Origin: Oscillospiraceae bacterium
GTDB lineage: Bacteria; Bacillota; Clostridia; Oscillospirales; Acutalibacteraceae
DNA: 56,703 bases
Reading direction: 5' to 3'
Assembly (NCBI GenBank): GCA_015066005.1
Contig: SVPF01000011.1
Coordinates: 1-56,703, forward strand
Shown here: positions 15,717 to 23,938 of the stretch, piece by piece
Numbering within the stretch: position 1 is the stretch's first letter
How the letters are laid out: each line of letters begins with the position of its first letter
Notes under the pieces: model-generated
Databases searched by the model: none
Seen by the model: the letters and a program-made list of their open reading frames with translations, nothing else
What the model was told of the DNA's origin: nothing
Translations under genes and position numbers: made by a program

Positions 15717-16585
15717 TCATCGCTCTCCGCAAAATCGTTTTTCATATATTTTTCAAAGCCATATTCCTTTATATCGGCAAGTATATTATCCAAAAAATTA
15801 AGTGAAATTAAAATCATATCACTTTCAACAAATTTTTTAGGTCTTAATTTATTTGTATCCACCTCAACAAGTGTGGTTTCCCAGTCAATAATCATATCCT
15901 TTTCGGTTTCATTAGGTCTTGCAATTTCAAAAATTACGGAATAGCTTGATTTACCTTCTGGCCTATAGAAATATTCAACATATTCCTCATCCGCATCGGA
16001 TAAATAAGTGAATTTAACCTTAAAAGAAAGTCCCAAATTATTAAATTCAGCATAAAACGGCTCGACATACCGTTCTGTGATTTCACGTGTGATTTTTTCT
16101 AAATTTAAAATATATTTTGAAATATCGCATTCGGGGTCATTTCTTCTAAATTTAGGCATTTCAGTAAAATCAATAACTTTATCACCAATAAATTCGTTAA
16201 AAAGCGCTTTGATTTTTTTGGTTTTTGCAATACTGCCCTTAGAATGTAATTTAAGCTCATTTTCTGGTTTGCCATTGATACGATAAACAAAAAACTTGTT
16301 TCCCTTGCTCGTATATTCAGTATAGCAAGCAACATGTGTTATATTTTTCCATAAATAGCTCACTTTTTTAGACCGCAAAAAGCAAAATGAAATTCCGTTA
16401 TTGTCAAATTCGTATTTATACGGAATAAAAAAAGTAAAAAGCAAAAATACCAAACCGATAATAGATAACACCGCTGTAACAAACAACTCATTATAAGAAA
16501 AAGCGATAACAGCCAAGGCAATCCATATAGGCCAAAAGACAGCTAAAACAAACCATCCACCGTTAATTACAGTTCTTTTTTCCAC
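15713..16585 (-). CDS. hypothetical two-helix membrane protein with PH-like domain
   Basis: A 290-residue protein starting at GTG 16585. Two hydrophobic segments (about 10-30 and 35-55) form a hairpin anchor, followed by a beta-rich stretch (YKYEFDNNGISFCFLRSKKVSYLWKNI...) that resembles the bacterial PH/YcxB-like domains placed after membrane hairpins. The C-terminal half (about 130-290) is charged and mixed alpha/beta with no motif I know. It lies 12 bases after ruvB and overlaps the methyltransferase start by 4 bases. Function unknown; its position in a DNA-repair/RNA-modification operon gives no clear hint. Confidence 0.6.
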   Translation of the reverse strand: MEKRTVINGGWFVLAVFWPIWIALAVIAFSYNELFVTAVLSIIGLVFLLFTFFIPYKYEFDNNGISFCFLRSKKVSYLWKNITHVACYTEYTSKGNKFFVYRINGKPENELKLHSKGSIAKTKKIKALFNEFIGDKVIDFTEMPKFRRNDPECDISKYILNLEKITREITERYVEPFYAEFNNLGLSFKVKFTYLSDADEEYVEYFYRPEGKSSYSVIFEIARPNETEKDMIIDWETTLVEVDTNKLRPKKFVESDMILISLNFLDNILADIKEYGFEKYMKNDFAESDE

Positions 16586-16597
16586 CTTTACACTTCC

Positions 16598-17638
16598 CTA
16601 AAAAATTGATTGCTGTGCGTTTTTATCGTTAAACTGAAGTCCCAAATGGTCGTAAGCCAGCTTTGTAACACAGCGACCGCGGGCGGTGCGTGTCAAAAAG
16701 CCGATTTGCATTAAATAAGGCTCGTAAACGTCCTCAATAGTAACTGCTTCCTCACCCATTGCCGCTGCCAAGGTATCAAGACCGACAGGGCCGCCGCTGT
16801 AGGCGGTAATAATGGTTGAAAGCATTTTACGGTCAAAATCGTCAAGACCCAGTTCATCAATTTCAAACCTTGCTAACGCCGCCTGTGCAACCTCTTCAGT
16901 AATTTCGCCGTTATATTCAACCTGTGCAATATCACGAACACGCTTTAAAAGGCGGTTAGCAATACGAGGTGTTCCGCGTGAGCGTGAAGCAATTTCGAGT
17001 GCTCCGTCATGGTCAATGCCGATACCCAAAATACCTGCCGAGCGGGTAACGATTTGCGCCAACTGTTCGGGTGTGTAAAGCTCCAAACGCAAAAGCACAC
17101 CGAAGCGGTCACGCAAGGGTGCTGTAAGCTGACCCGATCGGGTTGTAGCACCAACAAGGGTAAAATGCGGAACGTCTAAACGAATTGACCTTGCTGACGG
17201 ACCCTTACCCAAAATAATATCAAGCGAAAAATCCTCCATTGCGGGATATAAAATTTCCTCAACATTACGGGAAAGGCGGTGAATTTCATCAATAAAAAGC
17301 ACGTCACCCTCGTTAAGTGAAGTCAAAATTGCAACCAAATCGCCTTGCTTTTCAATTGCAGGACCTGATGTTACGCGCAAATTAACTCCGAGTTCCCTTG
17401 CGATAATACCCGAAAGGGTGGTCTTACCAAGACCGGGAGGGCCGTATAAAAGCACGTGGTCGAGCGCTTCCTTGCGCTGCAACGCCGCTTTAATATAAAT
17501 ATTAAGATTTTCCTTAACCTTGTCTTGTCCGATATAATCAGCCAAAGTAGTAGGTCTTAAAGATAATTCGGCCGTATCTTCATAGCTAAAGTCAGGTGAA
17601 ACGATACGGTTCTCAAAATCCATTTCCTGTTCAATCAT
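16598..17638 (-). CDS. ruvB: Holliday junction branch-migration helicase RuvB
   Basis: A 346-residue AAA+ motor that drives branch migration with RuvA. Walker [10 protein letters not shown] (about 66-74), Walker B IDEIHRL, sensor 1 GATTRSG and the arginine-finger region PLRDRFG are intact, as is the C-terminal winged helix ([11 protein letters not shown]). ATG 17638 follows the ruvA stop by 3 bases, with AGGGGG upstream in the ruvA end. Confidence 0.97.
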   Translation of the reverse strand: MIEQEMDFENRIVSPDFSYEDTAELSLRPTTLADYIGQDKVKENLNIYIKAALQRKEALDHVLLYGPPGLGKTTLSGIIARELGVNLRVTSGPAIEKQGDLVAILTSLNEGDVLFIDEIHRLSRNVEEILYPAMEDFSLDIILGKGPSARSIRLDVPHFTLVGATTRSGQLTAPLRDRFGVLLRLELYTPEQLAQIVTRSAGILGIGIDHDGALEIASRSRGTPRIANRLLKRVRDIAQVEYNGEITEEVAQAALARFEIDELGLDDFDRKMLSTIITAYSGGPVGLDTLAAAMGEEAVTIEDVYEPYLMQIGFLTRTARGRCVTKLAYDHLGLQFNDKNAQQSIF

Positions 17639-17641
17639 TTA

Positions 17642-18244
17642 TTAAAGCCCCCTTGCAAGTGATTTAAGCGCCTGCTTTATAAGCTCTTCGGTAGAAAGTG
17701 CTTGGTCTAGTCTGCCAACCGCTAAAGATGCTTCACTTTGAGTATAGCCGAGCGACTGGAGCGCCGCTACCGCTTCTTTAGAATTACTGTTAACAGTTGC
17801 ATTACCGACCGCCTTAATTTCAAGCGCTTCACCGCTTTCGAGCGAGCCGATTTTATCTTTAAGCTCTAGCACAATTCTTTGCGCTAATTTTATACCCACG
17901 CCGCTTGCGGCAGTTAAAGCCTTCGGGTCGTTACTTGCAATATAAAGTGTAATTTGATTTGCCGTAAATTCCGACAAAAGCGCAAGACCGATTTTACTGC
18001 CCACACCGCTAACCGAAGTAATAAGCTTAAAGCATTCCAGCTCTTCCCTATCTATAAAGCCGTAAAGGTCCATAGCGTCCTCACGCACAACCATATAGGT
18101 ATGAAGAAAAACATTTTCGTTCTTCCCGGGAAGATTATATAAAGTGTTTTTTGTAACAAAGCATTTAAAACCAACACCGCCGCATTCAACCACGGCTGAA
18201 GTGTTATCGGTATAAATCAGCTTACCATTAAGAGATGCTATCAT
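17642..18244 (-). CDS. ruvA: Holliday junction DNA-binding protein RuvA
   Basis: A 200-residue tetrameric junction-binding protein. It has an OB-fold N-terminus (MIASLNGKLIYTDNTSAVVECGGVGF), helix-hairpin-helix motifs in ITSVSGVGSKIGLALLSEF and LTAASGVGIKLAQRIVLELK, and a C-terminal RuvB-contact domain (ALQSLGYTQSEASLAV). AAGGAG lies 9 bases ahead of ATG 18244. It is flanked by ruvC and ruvB as expected. Confidence 0.97.
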   Translation of the reverse strand: MIASLNGKLIYTDNTSAVVECGGVGFKCFVTKNTLYNLPGKNENVFLHTYMVVREDAMDLYGFIDREELECFKLITSVSGVGSKIGLALLSEFTANQITLYIASNDPKALTAASGVGIKLAQRIVLELKDKIGSLESGEALEIKAVGNATVNSNSKEAVAALQSLGYTQSEASLAVGRLDQALSTEELIKQALKSLARGL

Positions 18245-18248
18245 TACT

Positions 18249-18734
18249 TTATCTCCTTAAAACAGAATCAGAATAATGCCCGTGACAAATTGCAATTGCC
18301 AAAGCGTCGGCAGTATCATCAGGCTTAGGCACCTTAGTTAAATTTAAAAGACTTTTTACCATTTCCATTACCTGATGCTTTTCAGCCCTGCCATAGCCCG
18401 TAACGGCCTGCTTTACCTGAAGGGGTGTATATTCGTTAACCTTAACACCCTTTTGCTTTGCCGCAAGGATTATTACTCCCCTGGCCTCTGCCACCGCAAT
18501 TGCCGTTGTAGAGTTGGTGTTAAAATAAAGCTTTTCAATGGATATTTCATCGGGCTTGTACTTATCAATAACGGTTAAAGTGTCGTTATAAATATCCCAA
18601 AGCCTGTCCTCAAGCGGAGTATGCGCCTTTGTTGTAATCGCACCATAACCAACAACTGCAAAACGGTTTTTTGCATAGTCAAGTACACCGTAACCCACAA
18701 TTGCATATCCGGGGTCAATACCCAAAATCCTCAT
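18249..18734 (-). CDS. ruvC: Holliday junction resolvase RuvC
   Basis: A 161-residue RNase-H-fold nuclease that cuts Holliday junctions. The acidic residues are in place: D7 (ILGIDPG), E66 (SIEKLYF) and the C-terminal DDTADALAIAICHGH pair. It is the first gene of the long minus-strand operon and is preceded by a good promoter. Confidence 0.96.
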   Translation of the reverse strand: MRILGIDPGYAIVGYGVLDYAKNRFAVVGYGAITTKAHTPLEDRLWDIYNDTLTVIDKYKPDEISIEKLYFNTNSTTAIAVAEARGVIILAAKQKGVKVNEYTPLQVKQAVTGYGRAEKHQVMEMVKSLLNLTKVPKPDDTADALAIAICHGHYSDSVLRR

Positions 18735-18786
18735 TTAAAACACCTGCCTTTCATTAAAACGCAATTACTGCATTATAATTCATATT

Positions 18787-18815
18787 ATTATATCACATTA
18801 TTGCATTTTGAGCAA
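18787..18815 (-). promoter_or_regulatory. sigma-A promoter of the ruvC-clpE operon
   Basis: On the minus strand, TTGCTC (18815-18810), a 17-base spacer and TATAAT (18792-18787), about 50 bases before ruvC. I see no LexA-box, so SOS control is not evident. Confidence 0.65.
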
Positions 18816-18870
18816 CATATTTTTATATATTTACATATCAAATATTTTGTAGAATTTTGGTGTTTGATAC

Positions 18871-18899
18871 TTGACATTTATGATGTGAAATAGTATAGT
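18871..18899 (+). promoter_or_regulatory. sigma-A promoter of potABCD
   Basis: TTGACA (18871-18876), a 17-base spacer and TATAGT (18894-18899). Transcription would start near 18906, leaving a leader of about 214 nt before potA. Confidence 0.75.
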
Positions 18900-18905
18900 T
18901 TACAA

Positions 18906-19119
18906 TAGGTAAAACTTTAGTTTTCCAAAGCATCTGTGTAGAGCGCTGTTTCTAATTTTGTGCCGTAGTTTCCGCTTAGCGAGAAAACTATGAAAAACCC
19001 TTTGTTCAGGGCACAAAAAGCAAATTCGGCGGGTATCGCACAGGGTATAAATTATTCTTGTGTCGACACTAAGACCGTGTGACGCACGGTTGTTGTTGAA
19101 CAAAGGGGGATGCTTTCTT
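18906..19119 (+). ncRNA. structured 5' leader of potABCD, possible cis-regulatory RNA
   Basis: A 9-bp stem TTTTGTGCC (18956-18964)/GGCACAAAA (19010-19018) closes a junction holding hairpin TAGTTT...AAACTA (18966-18990) and hairpin CCCT TTGTTC AGGG (18998-19011); the last overlaps the closing strand by two G residues, so the two are mutually exclusive. Further on are the palindrome GTGTCGACAC (about 19059-19068) and the hairpin CCGTG TGACG CACGG (about 19075-19089), then AAAGGGGG before potA. I could not match it to a riboswitch class I know. Long-leader control of polyamine uptake is inferred only. Confidence 0.45.
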
Positions 19120-20241
19120 ATGCAAAAAGAAGAAAATATTGTACAACTTAAAAACATATCTGTAGCCTTTGATGACCAGGTTATTTTAGATGACTTGAGC
19201 CTTAATATTAAGGACAAGGAATTTATAACCTTTTTAGGTCCCTCAGGCTGCGGTAAAACCACCACTCTCCGTCTTATTGCAGGTTTTTTAGAGCCTGACG
19301 AGGGTGATGTTTTATTTGAGGGTAAAAAAATAAATGGTGTGCCTGCTTATAAGCGTCAGGTTAACACCATTTTTCAGCGTTATGCCCTTTTCCCTCACCT
19401 TAACGTTTATGAGAACGTTGCCTTCGGTTTAAGGATAAAGAAATGGAAGGAAGCCGAAATTAAACAAAAGGTAGAAGAAATGCTAAAGCTCGTTAACCTA
19501 ACGGGCCTTGAAAAACGCCATATTGACACTCTTTCGGGCGGACAGCAGCAGCGTGTTGCTATTGCCCGTGCTATTGCAAACCATCCGAAAGTACTTCTTT
19601 TGGATGAACCCCTTGCCGCTTTAGACTTGAAGCTTCGCAAGGATATGCAAAAGGAGCTTAAAAAAATCCAGCAGCAGCTCGGTATTACCTTCGTGTTTGT
19701 AACACATGATCAGGAGGAAGCGCTTACCATGTCTGACCGTGTGGTTGTTATGGACGGCGGTAAAATCCAACAGGTTGGTACCCCGCAGGATATTTATAAC
19801 GAGCCTGAAAACGCTTTCGTTGCTGACTTTATCGGTGAATCGAATATTCTTGACGGCAAAATGCTTCGTGACTTTTACGTTGAATTTTCGGGTCACAGGT
19901 TTGACTGTCTTGACAAGGGCTTCAATACTAATGAAGCGGTTGATGTTGTTGTAAGACCCGAGGATGTTGATATTGTTCCCGTTGAAAAGGGTATGCTTAC
20001 AGGCGTTGTTACTTCGGTTTCATTCCTTGGCGTGCATTATGAAATTATTGTCGATATCGGCGGCTTTAAATGGATGATTCAAACCACTGACGAGCACTTT
20101 GTTGACGATAAGGTTGGTCTTTACATTGAGCCTGATGCCATTCACATTATGAAGAAGAGCGAATATTCGGGTCTTTACGGCGACTATTCAAGCTATAGTG
20201 AGGAAATCGACCACCTCTCCGATATTATCGAGGAGGAATAA
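19120..20241 (+). CDS. potA: spermidine/putrescine ABC transporter ATPase PotA
   Basis: A 373-residue ABC ATPase with a C-terminal TOBE domain. Walker [10 protein letters not shown] (about 40-48), Q loop [13 protein letters not shown], signature [16 protein letters not shown] and Walker [16 protein letters not shown] are visible; the C-terminal part ([15 protein letters not shown]) is the TOBE region. ATG 19120 (MQKEEN) is chosen; an in-frame extension to 19060 lies in the structured leader and is unconserved. It energises polyamine uptake through PotB/PotC. First gene of potABCD. Confidence 0.94.
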   Translation: MQKEENIVQLKNISVAFDDQVILDDLSLNIKDKEFITFLGPSGCGKTTTLRLIAGFLEPDEGDVLFEGKKINGVPAYKRQVNTIFQRYALFPHLNVYENVAFGLRIKKWKEAEIKQKVEEMLKLVNLTGLEKRHIDTLSGGQQQRVAIARAIANHPKVLLLDEPLAALDLKLRKDMQKELKKIQQQLGITFVFVTHDQEEALTMSDRVVVMDGGKIQQVGTPQDIYNEPENAFVADFIGESNILDGKMLRDFYVEFSGHRFDCLDKGFNTNEAVDVVVRPEDVDIVPVEKGMLTGVVTSVSFLGVHYEIIVDIGGFKWMIQTTDEHFVDDKVGLYIEPDAIHIMKKSEYSGLYGDYSSYSEEIDHLSDIIEEE

Positions 20242-20246
20242 GCTAT

Positions 20247-21074
20247 ATGAACAAAAAAAGCTTTGGCAGTCAGCTTTTAGCTGCACCCCACGTTGTTTGG
20301 TCGGTTATATTTATAGTTGTGCCGCTTTTCATAATGCTTTATTTTGCCTTTACAAACGCCGACGGTGGCTTTACATTTGAAAATGTAAAGCAAATCGGGC
20401 TTTATAAAAAAGCATTCGGCATTTCAATTTTATATGCCGCTATCGCAACTGTAATAACCCTTTTACTCGCCTACCCAATGGCATATTTTATGACAAAGGT
20501 CAACATTTCCTCCCAAAGAATGTTAATGATGATTGTCATGATTCCTATGTGGATGAACTTCCTTATCCGCACATATTCTTGGATAACTATTTTGGCAAAC
20601 ACAGGTCTTATAAACACCTTTTTGGGCAAGCTTGGTATTGAGCCCTTAAAGCTTATAAACACGCCGGGCGCAGTTATTCTCGGTATGGTTTATGACTTTA
20701 TACCTTATATGATTTTGCCGATTTATTCGGTTATGTCTAAAATCGATAAATCCCTTTTGGAAGCGTCGGAAGACCTTGGCTCAAACGCATTTAACAAGTT
20801 TAGGCGTGTTATTTTGCCATTAAGCCGCCCAGGTATTATTTCGGGCATTACGATGGTGTTTGTACCGTCGGTTAGTACATTCTATATTTCCCAAAAGCTT
20901 GGCGGTAACAAAACAATGCTTGTGGGTGACGTTATTGAATACTTCTTCAATGCAGGACCCGATTATTACAACGTTGCCTCTGCCATTTCAATGGTGCTAA
21001 TGGTTATGATTCTGGTTTGTATGGTCGTTATGAACCGCTTCTCTGATGATGACAGCGAGGGGGTAATTATATGA
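20247..21074 (+). CDS. potB: spermidine/putrescine ABC transporter permease PotB
   Basis: A 275-residue permease with about six transmembrane segments. The cytoplasmic EAA loop EASEDLGSNAFNKFRRVILPLSRPGI (about 170-195) docks PotA. The N-terminus APHVVWSVIFIVVPLFIMLYFAF and RTYSWITILANTGLIN are typical of PotB. GGAGG lies at the potA end, and the potB stop overlaps potC in an ATGA. Confidence 0.94.
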   Translation: MNKKSFGSQLLAAPHVVWSVIFIVVPLFIMLYFAFTNADGGFTFENVKQIGLYKKAFGISILYAAIATVITLLLAYPMAYFMTKVNISSQRMLMMIVMIPMWMNFLIRTYSWITILANTGLINTFLGKLGIEPLKLINTPGAVILGMVYDFIPYMILPIYSVMSKIDKSLLEASEDLGSNAFNKFRRVILPLSRPGIISGITMVFVPSVSTFYISQKLGGNKTMLVGDVIEYFFNAGPDYYNVASAISMVLMVMILVCMVVMNRFSDDDSEGVII

Positions 21075-21886
21075 AAATACTTTCCCGCCTTTATATAGCA
21101 CTTATTTTGTTTTTCCTTTATGCCCCTGTGGCCGTAATGATTATTTTTTCCTTTAATTCCTCAAGCTCGGTTTGGGTATTTGAAGGCTTTTCAACCAAAT
21201 GGTATGAAGGTCTTGTGTATGATACAACAATGCTGACAGCCCTTGAACATACCCTTATAATTGCTATGCTTTCTGCACTAATTTCAACAGTTTTGGGTAC
21301 GGCGGCAGCGGTTGGTATTTTAGCCATTCGTAAAAAAGTGGCCTCAAGCCTTGTAATGTCAATGACCAATATTCCCATGATGAATGCCGACATTGTAACA
21401 GGCATTTCACTAATGCTTTTGTTCATTTTTATAGGCAATTTGTTTGGGCTTAATGAATCGCTTGGCTTTATAACTGTGCTTGCCGCGCACATAACCTTTA
21501 ATTTACCTTACGTTATTTTATCGGTTATGCCAAAGCTAAGGCAAACCGATGCAAATTTGGTTGATGCCGCAATGGACCTTGGCTGTACACCCTTTAAGGC
21601 ATTTTTTAAGGTTATTTTACCTTCAATTTCAACAGGTATTGCAACGGGCGCAATTATGGCGTTTACCCTGTCACTTGATGATTTTGTAATAAGCTATTTC
21701 ACCTGCGGTAAATACCAAACCTTGCCTATTGTTATTTACAATATGACCAAAAAGTCGGTAACACCTGACACTTATGCCCTTTCAACTATTATTTTCTTTG
21801 TTGTATTTGCGTTGCTTATTTTTTACAATATGCTTCAAAGCAAAAGTGAAAAGCAAGCCGCCTCGCGAAAGGTGGGTGCAAAATGA
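21071..21886 (+). CDS. potC: spermidine/putrescine ABC transporter permease PotC
   Basis: A 271-residue permease. Family features are the N-terminal LFFLYAPVAVMIIFSFNSS, the EAA loop DAAMDLGCTPFKAFFKVILP and the SLDDFVISYFTCG segment. It forms the heterodimeric channel with PotB. ATGA overlaps link it to potB before and potD after. Confidence 0.94.
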   Translation: MKILSRLYIALILFFLYAPVAVMIIFSFNSSSSVWVFEGFSTKWYEGLVYDTTMLTALEHTLIIAMLSALISTVLGTAAAVGILAIRKKVASSLVMSMTNIPMMNADIVTGISLMLLFIFIGNLFGLNESLGFITVLAAHITFNLPYVILSVMPKLRQTDANLVDAAMDLGCTPFKAFFKVILPSISTGIATGAIMAFTLSLDDFVISYFTCGKYQTLPIVIYNMTKKSVTPDTYALSTIIFFVVFALLIFYNMLQSKSEKQAASRKVGAK

Positions 21887-22983
21887 AAAAAGTATTAAGT
21901 ATTTTACTGGTTTTTGCGCTTTTAACCCTTTCACTTTGCGGTTGCGGTTATGAATACCACGATTTAGAGCTTCGCGGCACCTATACCCGCGAATTAGAGG
22001 GCACCGAAATTACGGTTTACAACTGGGGTGAATATATTTCGGACGGGGCTGACGGCACAATTGATGTTAACCGTGAATTTGAAAAGGTTACGGGTATTAA
22101 GGTTAATTACTTAACCTTTGAAAGTAACGAAACAATGTATTCGCAGGTTAAAAACGGCGGTGTTAAGTATGATATTATCATCCCGTCGGATTATATGATT
22201 CAGCGCCTCATTAAAGAAAACGAGCTTCAAAAAATTGACACCTCTAAGCTTTCAAATTATGATTTAATTGATGACCGTTATAAATCGGTTTACTTTGATA
22301 AAAAGAACGAATATACCGTGCCCTATAACGTTGGTATGGTTGGTGTTATTTATAATCCGAAGCTGGTTGGCGAGGTTGAGCATTCTTGGAATGTTTTGTG
22401 GGACAAAAAGTATAAGGACAAGGTTTTAAACTTTAACAACCCTCGCGATGCCTTTATGACAGCCCAAATGCTTTTAGGGCTTGACCTTAACAGCGAAAAC
22501 ACAAAGGACTGGAACAAAGCCGCCGATAAGCTTAAAAAAGGCAAGGCTAATTTACAGTCATACGTAATGGATGAGGTTTACGGTAAAATGGAAACGGGTG
22601 AAGCCGCCATTGCCCCTTATTATGCAGGCGACTATTTAACAATGGTTGAAACTAATCCCGACCTTAAGTTCTTCTATCCAAAGGAAGGTACAAACATTTT
22701 TATTGATTCGGTTTGTATTCCCAAAAACGCTAAAAACGTGGAAGCGGCAATGCTTTATATTAACTTCTTGTTAGAGCCCCAAATCGCCACCGCAAACGCC
22801 GAATATATCGGCTATGCTTCCCCGAATACTGCGGTAATTAATAACGAAGATTATTACTATTACCAAAACGAAATTTTATACCCCTCTGACGAGGATATGC
22901 CAAAGGTTCAGTATTATCACGATATTGATGATAAAATCAGAATCTATTACGAAACCCTTTGGGTACAGGTGAAACTTTATTAA
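21883..22983 (+). CDS. potD: polyamine-binding lipoprotein PotD
   Basis: A 366-residue extracellular solute-binding lipoprotein. The signal peptide ends in lipobox LCG-C (acylated Cys21). The mature part begins ITVYNWGEYISDG, typical of PotD/PotF, and contains the YDIIIPSDYMIQRL and NNPRDAF hinge segments. It delivers spermidine or putrescine to PotBC; the exact polyamine is not readable. Last gene of the operon, followed at once by a strong terminator. Confidence 0.93.
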   Translation: MKKVLSILLVFALLTLSLCGCGYEYHDLELRGTYTRELEGTEITVYNWGEYISDGADGTIDVNREFEKVTGIKVNYLTFESNETMYSQVKNGGVKYDIIIPSDYMIQRLIKENELQKIDTSKLSNYDLIDDRYKSVYFDKKNEYTVPYNVGMVGVIYNPKLVGEVEHSWNVLWDKKYKDKVLNFNNPRDAFMTAQMLLGLDLNSENTKDWNKAADKLKKGKANLQSYVMDEVYGKMETGEAAIAPYYAGDYLTMVETNPDLKFFYPKEGTNIFIDSVCIPKNAKNVEAAMLYINFLLEPQIATANAEYIGYASPNTAVINNEDYYYYQNEILYPSDEDMPKVQYYHDIDDKIRIYYETLWVQVKLY

Positions 22984-22987
22984 CATT

Positions 22988-23022
22988 AAAACGGACTTGG
23001 AGAAAAAATCCAAGTCCGTTTT
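22988..23022. terminator. bidirectional terminator between potD and the RAYT gene
   Basis: Fourteen-base arms AAAACGGACTTGGA (22988-23001) and TCCAAGTCCGTTTT (23009-23022), with T tracts on both strands. It serves the convergent ends of potABCD and the arg/pro/RAYT run. Confidence 0.9.
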
Positions 23023-23532
23023 TCATTCATTATAAAAACAATCTTTTTCCCATTTTTGTGGGTTACCGTCAATATAGTTCCAAATTGAAAGATAGTCAGC
23101 TTCACTGCGAATAATGTGGTCGTGAAAAGAGCGTTGCCAGATTTTATCGTTATACCCATTTTTGTGTATATCACGTGAAGCGTTCATTTTCAAATATCCC
23201 ATCGCTTTTGAAATTAAAGAACGCTTACGTAGGGGCGATTCACGAATCGCCCGTTCCTCTATTACAACAACCAAATGAATATGATTTGGCATAATAACAT
23301 ATTTATCAATTTTTAATTCAAACCGACTATCTGATTTACGTATATAATCATCAACGATTATTCCATTAGAATTTAAATTCATTTCGGGCGATTCGTGAAT
23401 CGCCCCTACGATATTACCAAATAAATTTTTGCGGTTATGTGTACAAATTGTTATAAAATATGCGCCTTCAGAATTATAATCATAATTCTTTAACCGTGTG
23501 GGTTTTCTTTTTGGCAAATCATTCATCTTCAT
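23023..23532 (-). CDS. REP-associated tyrosine transposase (RAYT), IS200-like Y1 family
   Basis: A 169-residue single-strand HUH transposase. The HUH motif is HIH at residues 84-86 (YVIMPNHIHLVVV). A conserved C-terminal block DYLSIWNYIDGNP (about 147-158) contains candidate catalytic tyrosines. The N-terminal RLKNYDYNSEGAYFITICTHNR is typical of the group. Two peptides, residues 42-51 (VGAIHESPEM) and 93-103 (ERAIRESPLRK), are encoded by inverted copies of a GTAG-headed palindrome, so REP elements have been absorbed in frame. RAYTs are domesticated or semi-mobile and are thought to spread REP/REPIN sequences. The start overlaps the preceding gene by 14 bases and no IS ends are seen, so it may be co-transcribed with the arg/pro operon. 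Confidence 0.9.
   Translation of the reverse strand: MKMNDLPKRKPTRLKNYDYNSEGAYFITICTHNRKNLFGNIVGAIHESPEMNLNSNGIIVDDYIRKSDSRFELKIDKYVIMPNHIHLVVVIEERAIRESPLRKRSLISKAMGYLKMNASRDIHKNGYNDKIWQRSFHDHIIRSEADYLSIWNYIDGNPQKWEKDCFYNE
23228..23253 (+). repeat. REP-like palindrome inside the RAYT gene, copy 1
   Basis: A 26-base unit: CGTAG followed by GGGCGATTC-AC-GAATCGCCC hairpin arms and a final G. The GTAG before a hairpin is the tetranucleotide typical of RAYT-recognised REPs. It is identical to the reverse complement of 23385-23410. Confidence 0.85.
23385..23410 (-). repeat. REP-like palindrome inside the RAYT gene, copy 2 (inverted)
   Basis: Exact inverted copy of 23228-23253, 131 bases away, giving a GTAG...CTAC doublet like a REPIN. 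Both copies stay in frame with the transposase and add about nine residues each. Confidence 0.85.
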
Positions 23533-23938
23533 TTACACAAAAGCCGTAATAATTATCGTTCACAATCGCAATTGTACCTTTTTGATTTTCATCAAACGAA
23601 TGGTATTCGCTTTCTTCTACTTTATAACGCAAAATCTTTTTATCTTCAGTTTCGAAAATAAAATAATATTCCTGTTTGGTTACGGGATATTTAATACCGT
23701 AGGTTTTTAAAAAACATTCTTTTGAAATTAACTTCACCTTAATTTCGGTAAGCGGCGGTTCTTCATAAGCTTCATTTACTTCTTCGGTTTTGCCCTTAAA
23801 ACCATTTAGCTTAAAAACACTTTTAACACATTGAAACAAAGCCCAACCTGCGCCCAAAATCAACCCAAGTATTAATGCATAAACTAAAATTGTATCAATC
23901 ACGCGATCATTTACTAATTCTATTTGTAAACTAATCAT
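23519..23938 (-). CDS. small single-helix membrane protein, DUF2500-like
   Basis: A 139-residue protein with one transmembrane helix at about 16-38 (TILVYALILGLILGAGWALF), a short polar linker and a beta-rich C-terminal domain (EIKVKLISKECF..., EYYFIFETEDKKILRYKVEESEYHSF, KGTIAIVNDNYYGF). The pattern of a Y-FIFET-DG-like strand followed by V-E-EY and a loop with G resembles DUF2500, of unknown function. ATG overlaps the proC stop in an ATGA, so it is the next gene in the arg/pro run. The family match is from memory and moderate. Confidence 0.6.
   Translation of the reverse strand: MISLQIELVNDRVIDTILVYALILGLILGAGWALFQCVKSVFKLNGFKGKTEEVNEAYEEPPLTEIKVKLISKECFLKTYGIKYPVTKQEYYFIFETEDKKILRYKVEESEYHSFDENQKGTIAIVNDNYYGFCVNEDE

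Noticed and set aside
18906-19119. tRNA or known riboswitch (guanidine-I, THF, c-di-GMP-I) in the pot leader
   Set aside because: No TPsiC-like GTTCGAAT and no conserved core of those riboswitch classes could be matched; kept as an unassigned structured leader.
18900-19265. Minus-strand frame of 121 codons over the pot leader and potA start
   Set aside because: It is antisense to a certain gene and to the structured leader, with no recognisable protein features.
23519-23938. Antitoxin or accessory partner of the RAYT gene
   Set aside because: It has a transmembrane helix and a DUF2500-like domain and overlaps proC; the overlap with the transposase looks incidental.
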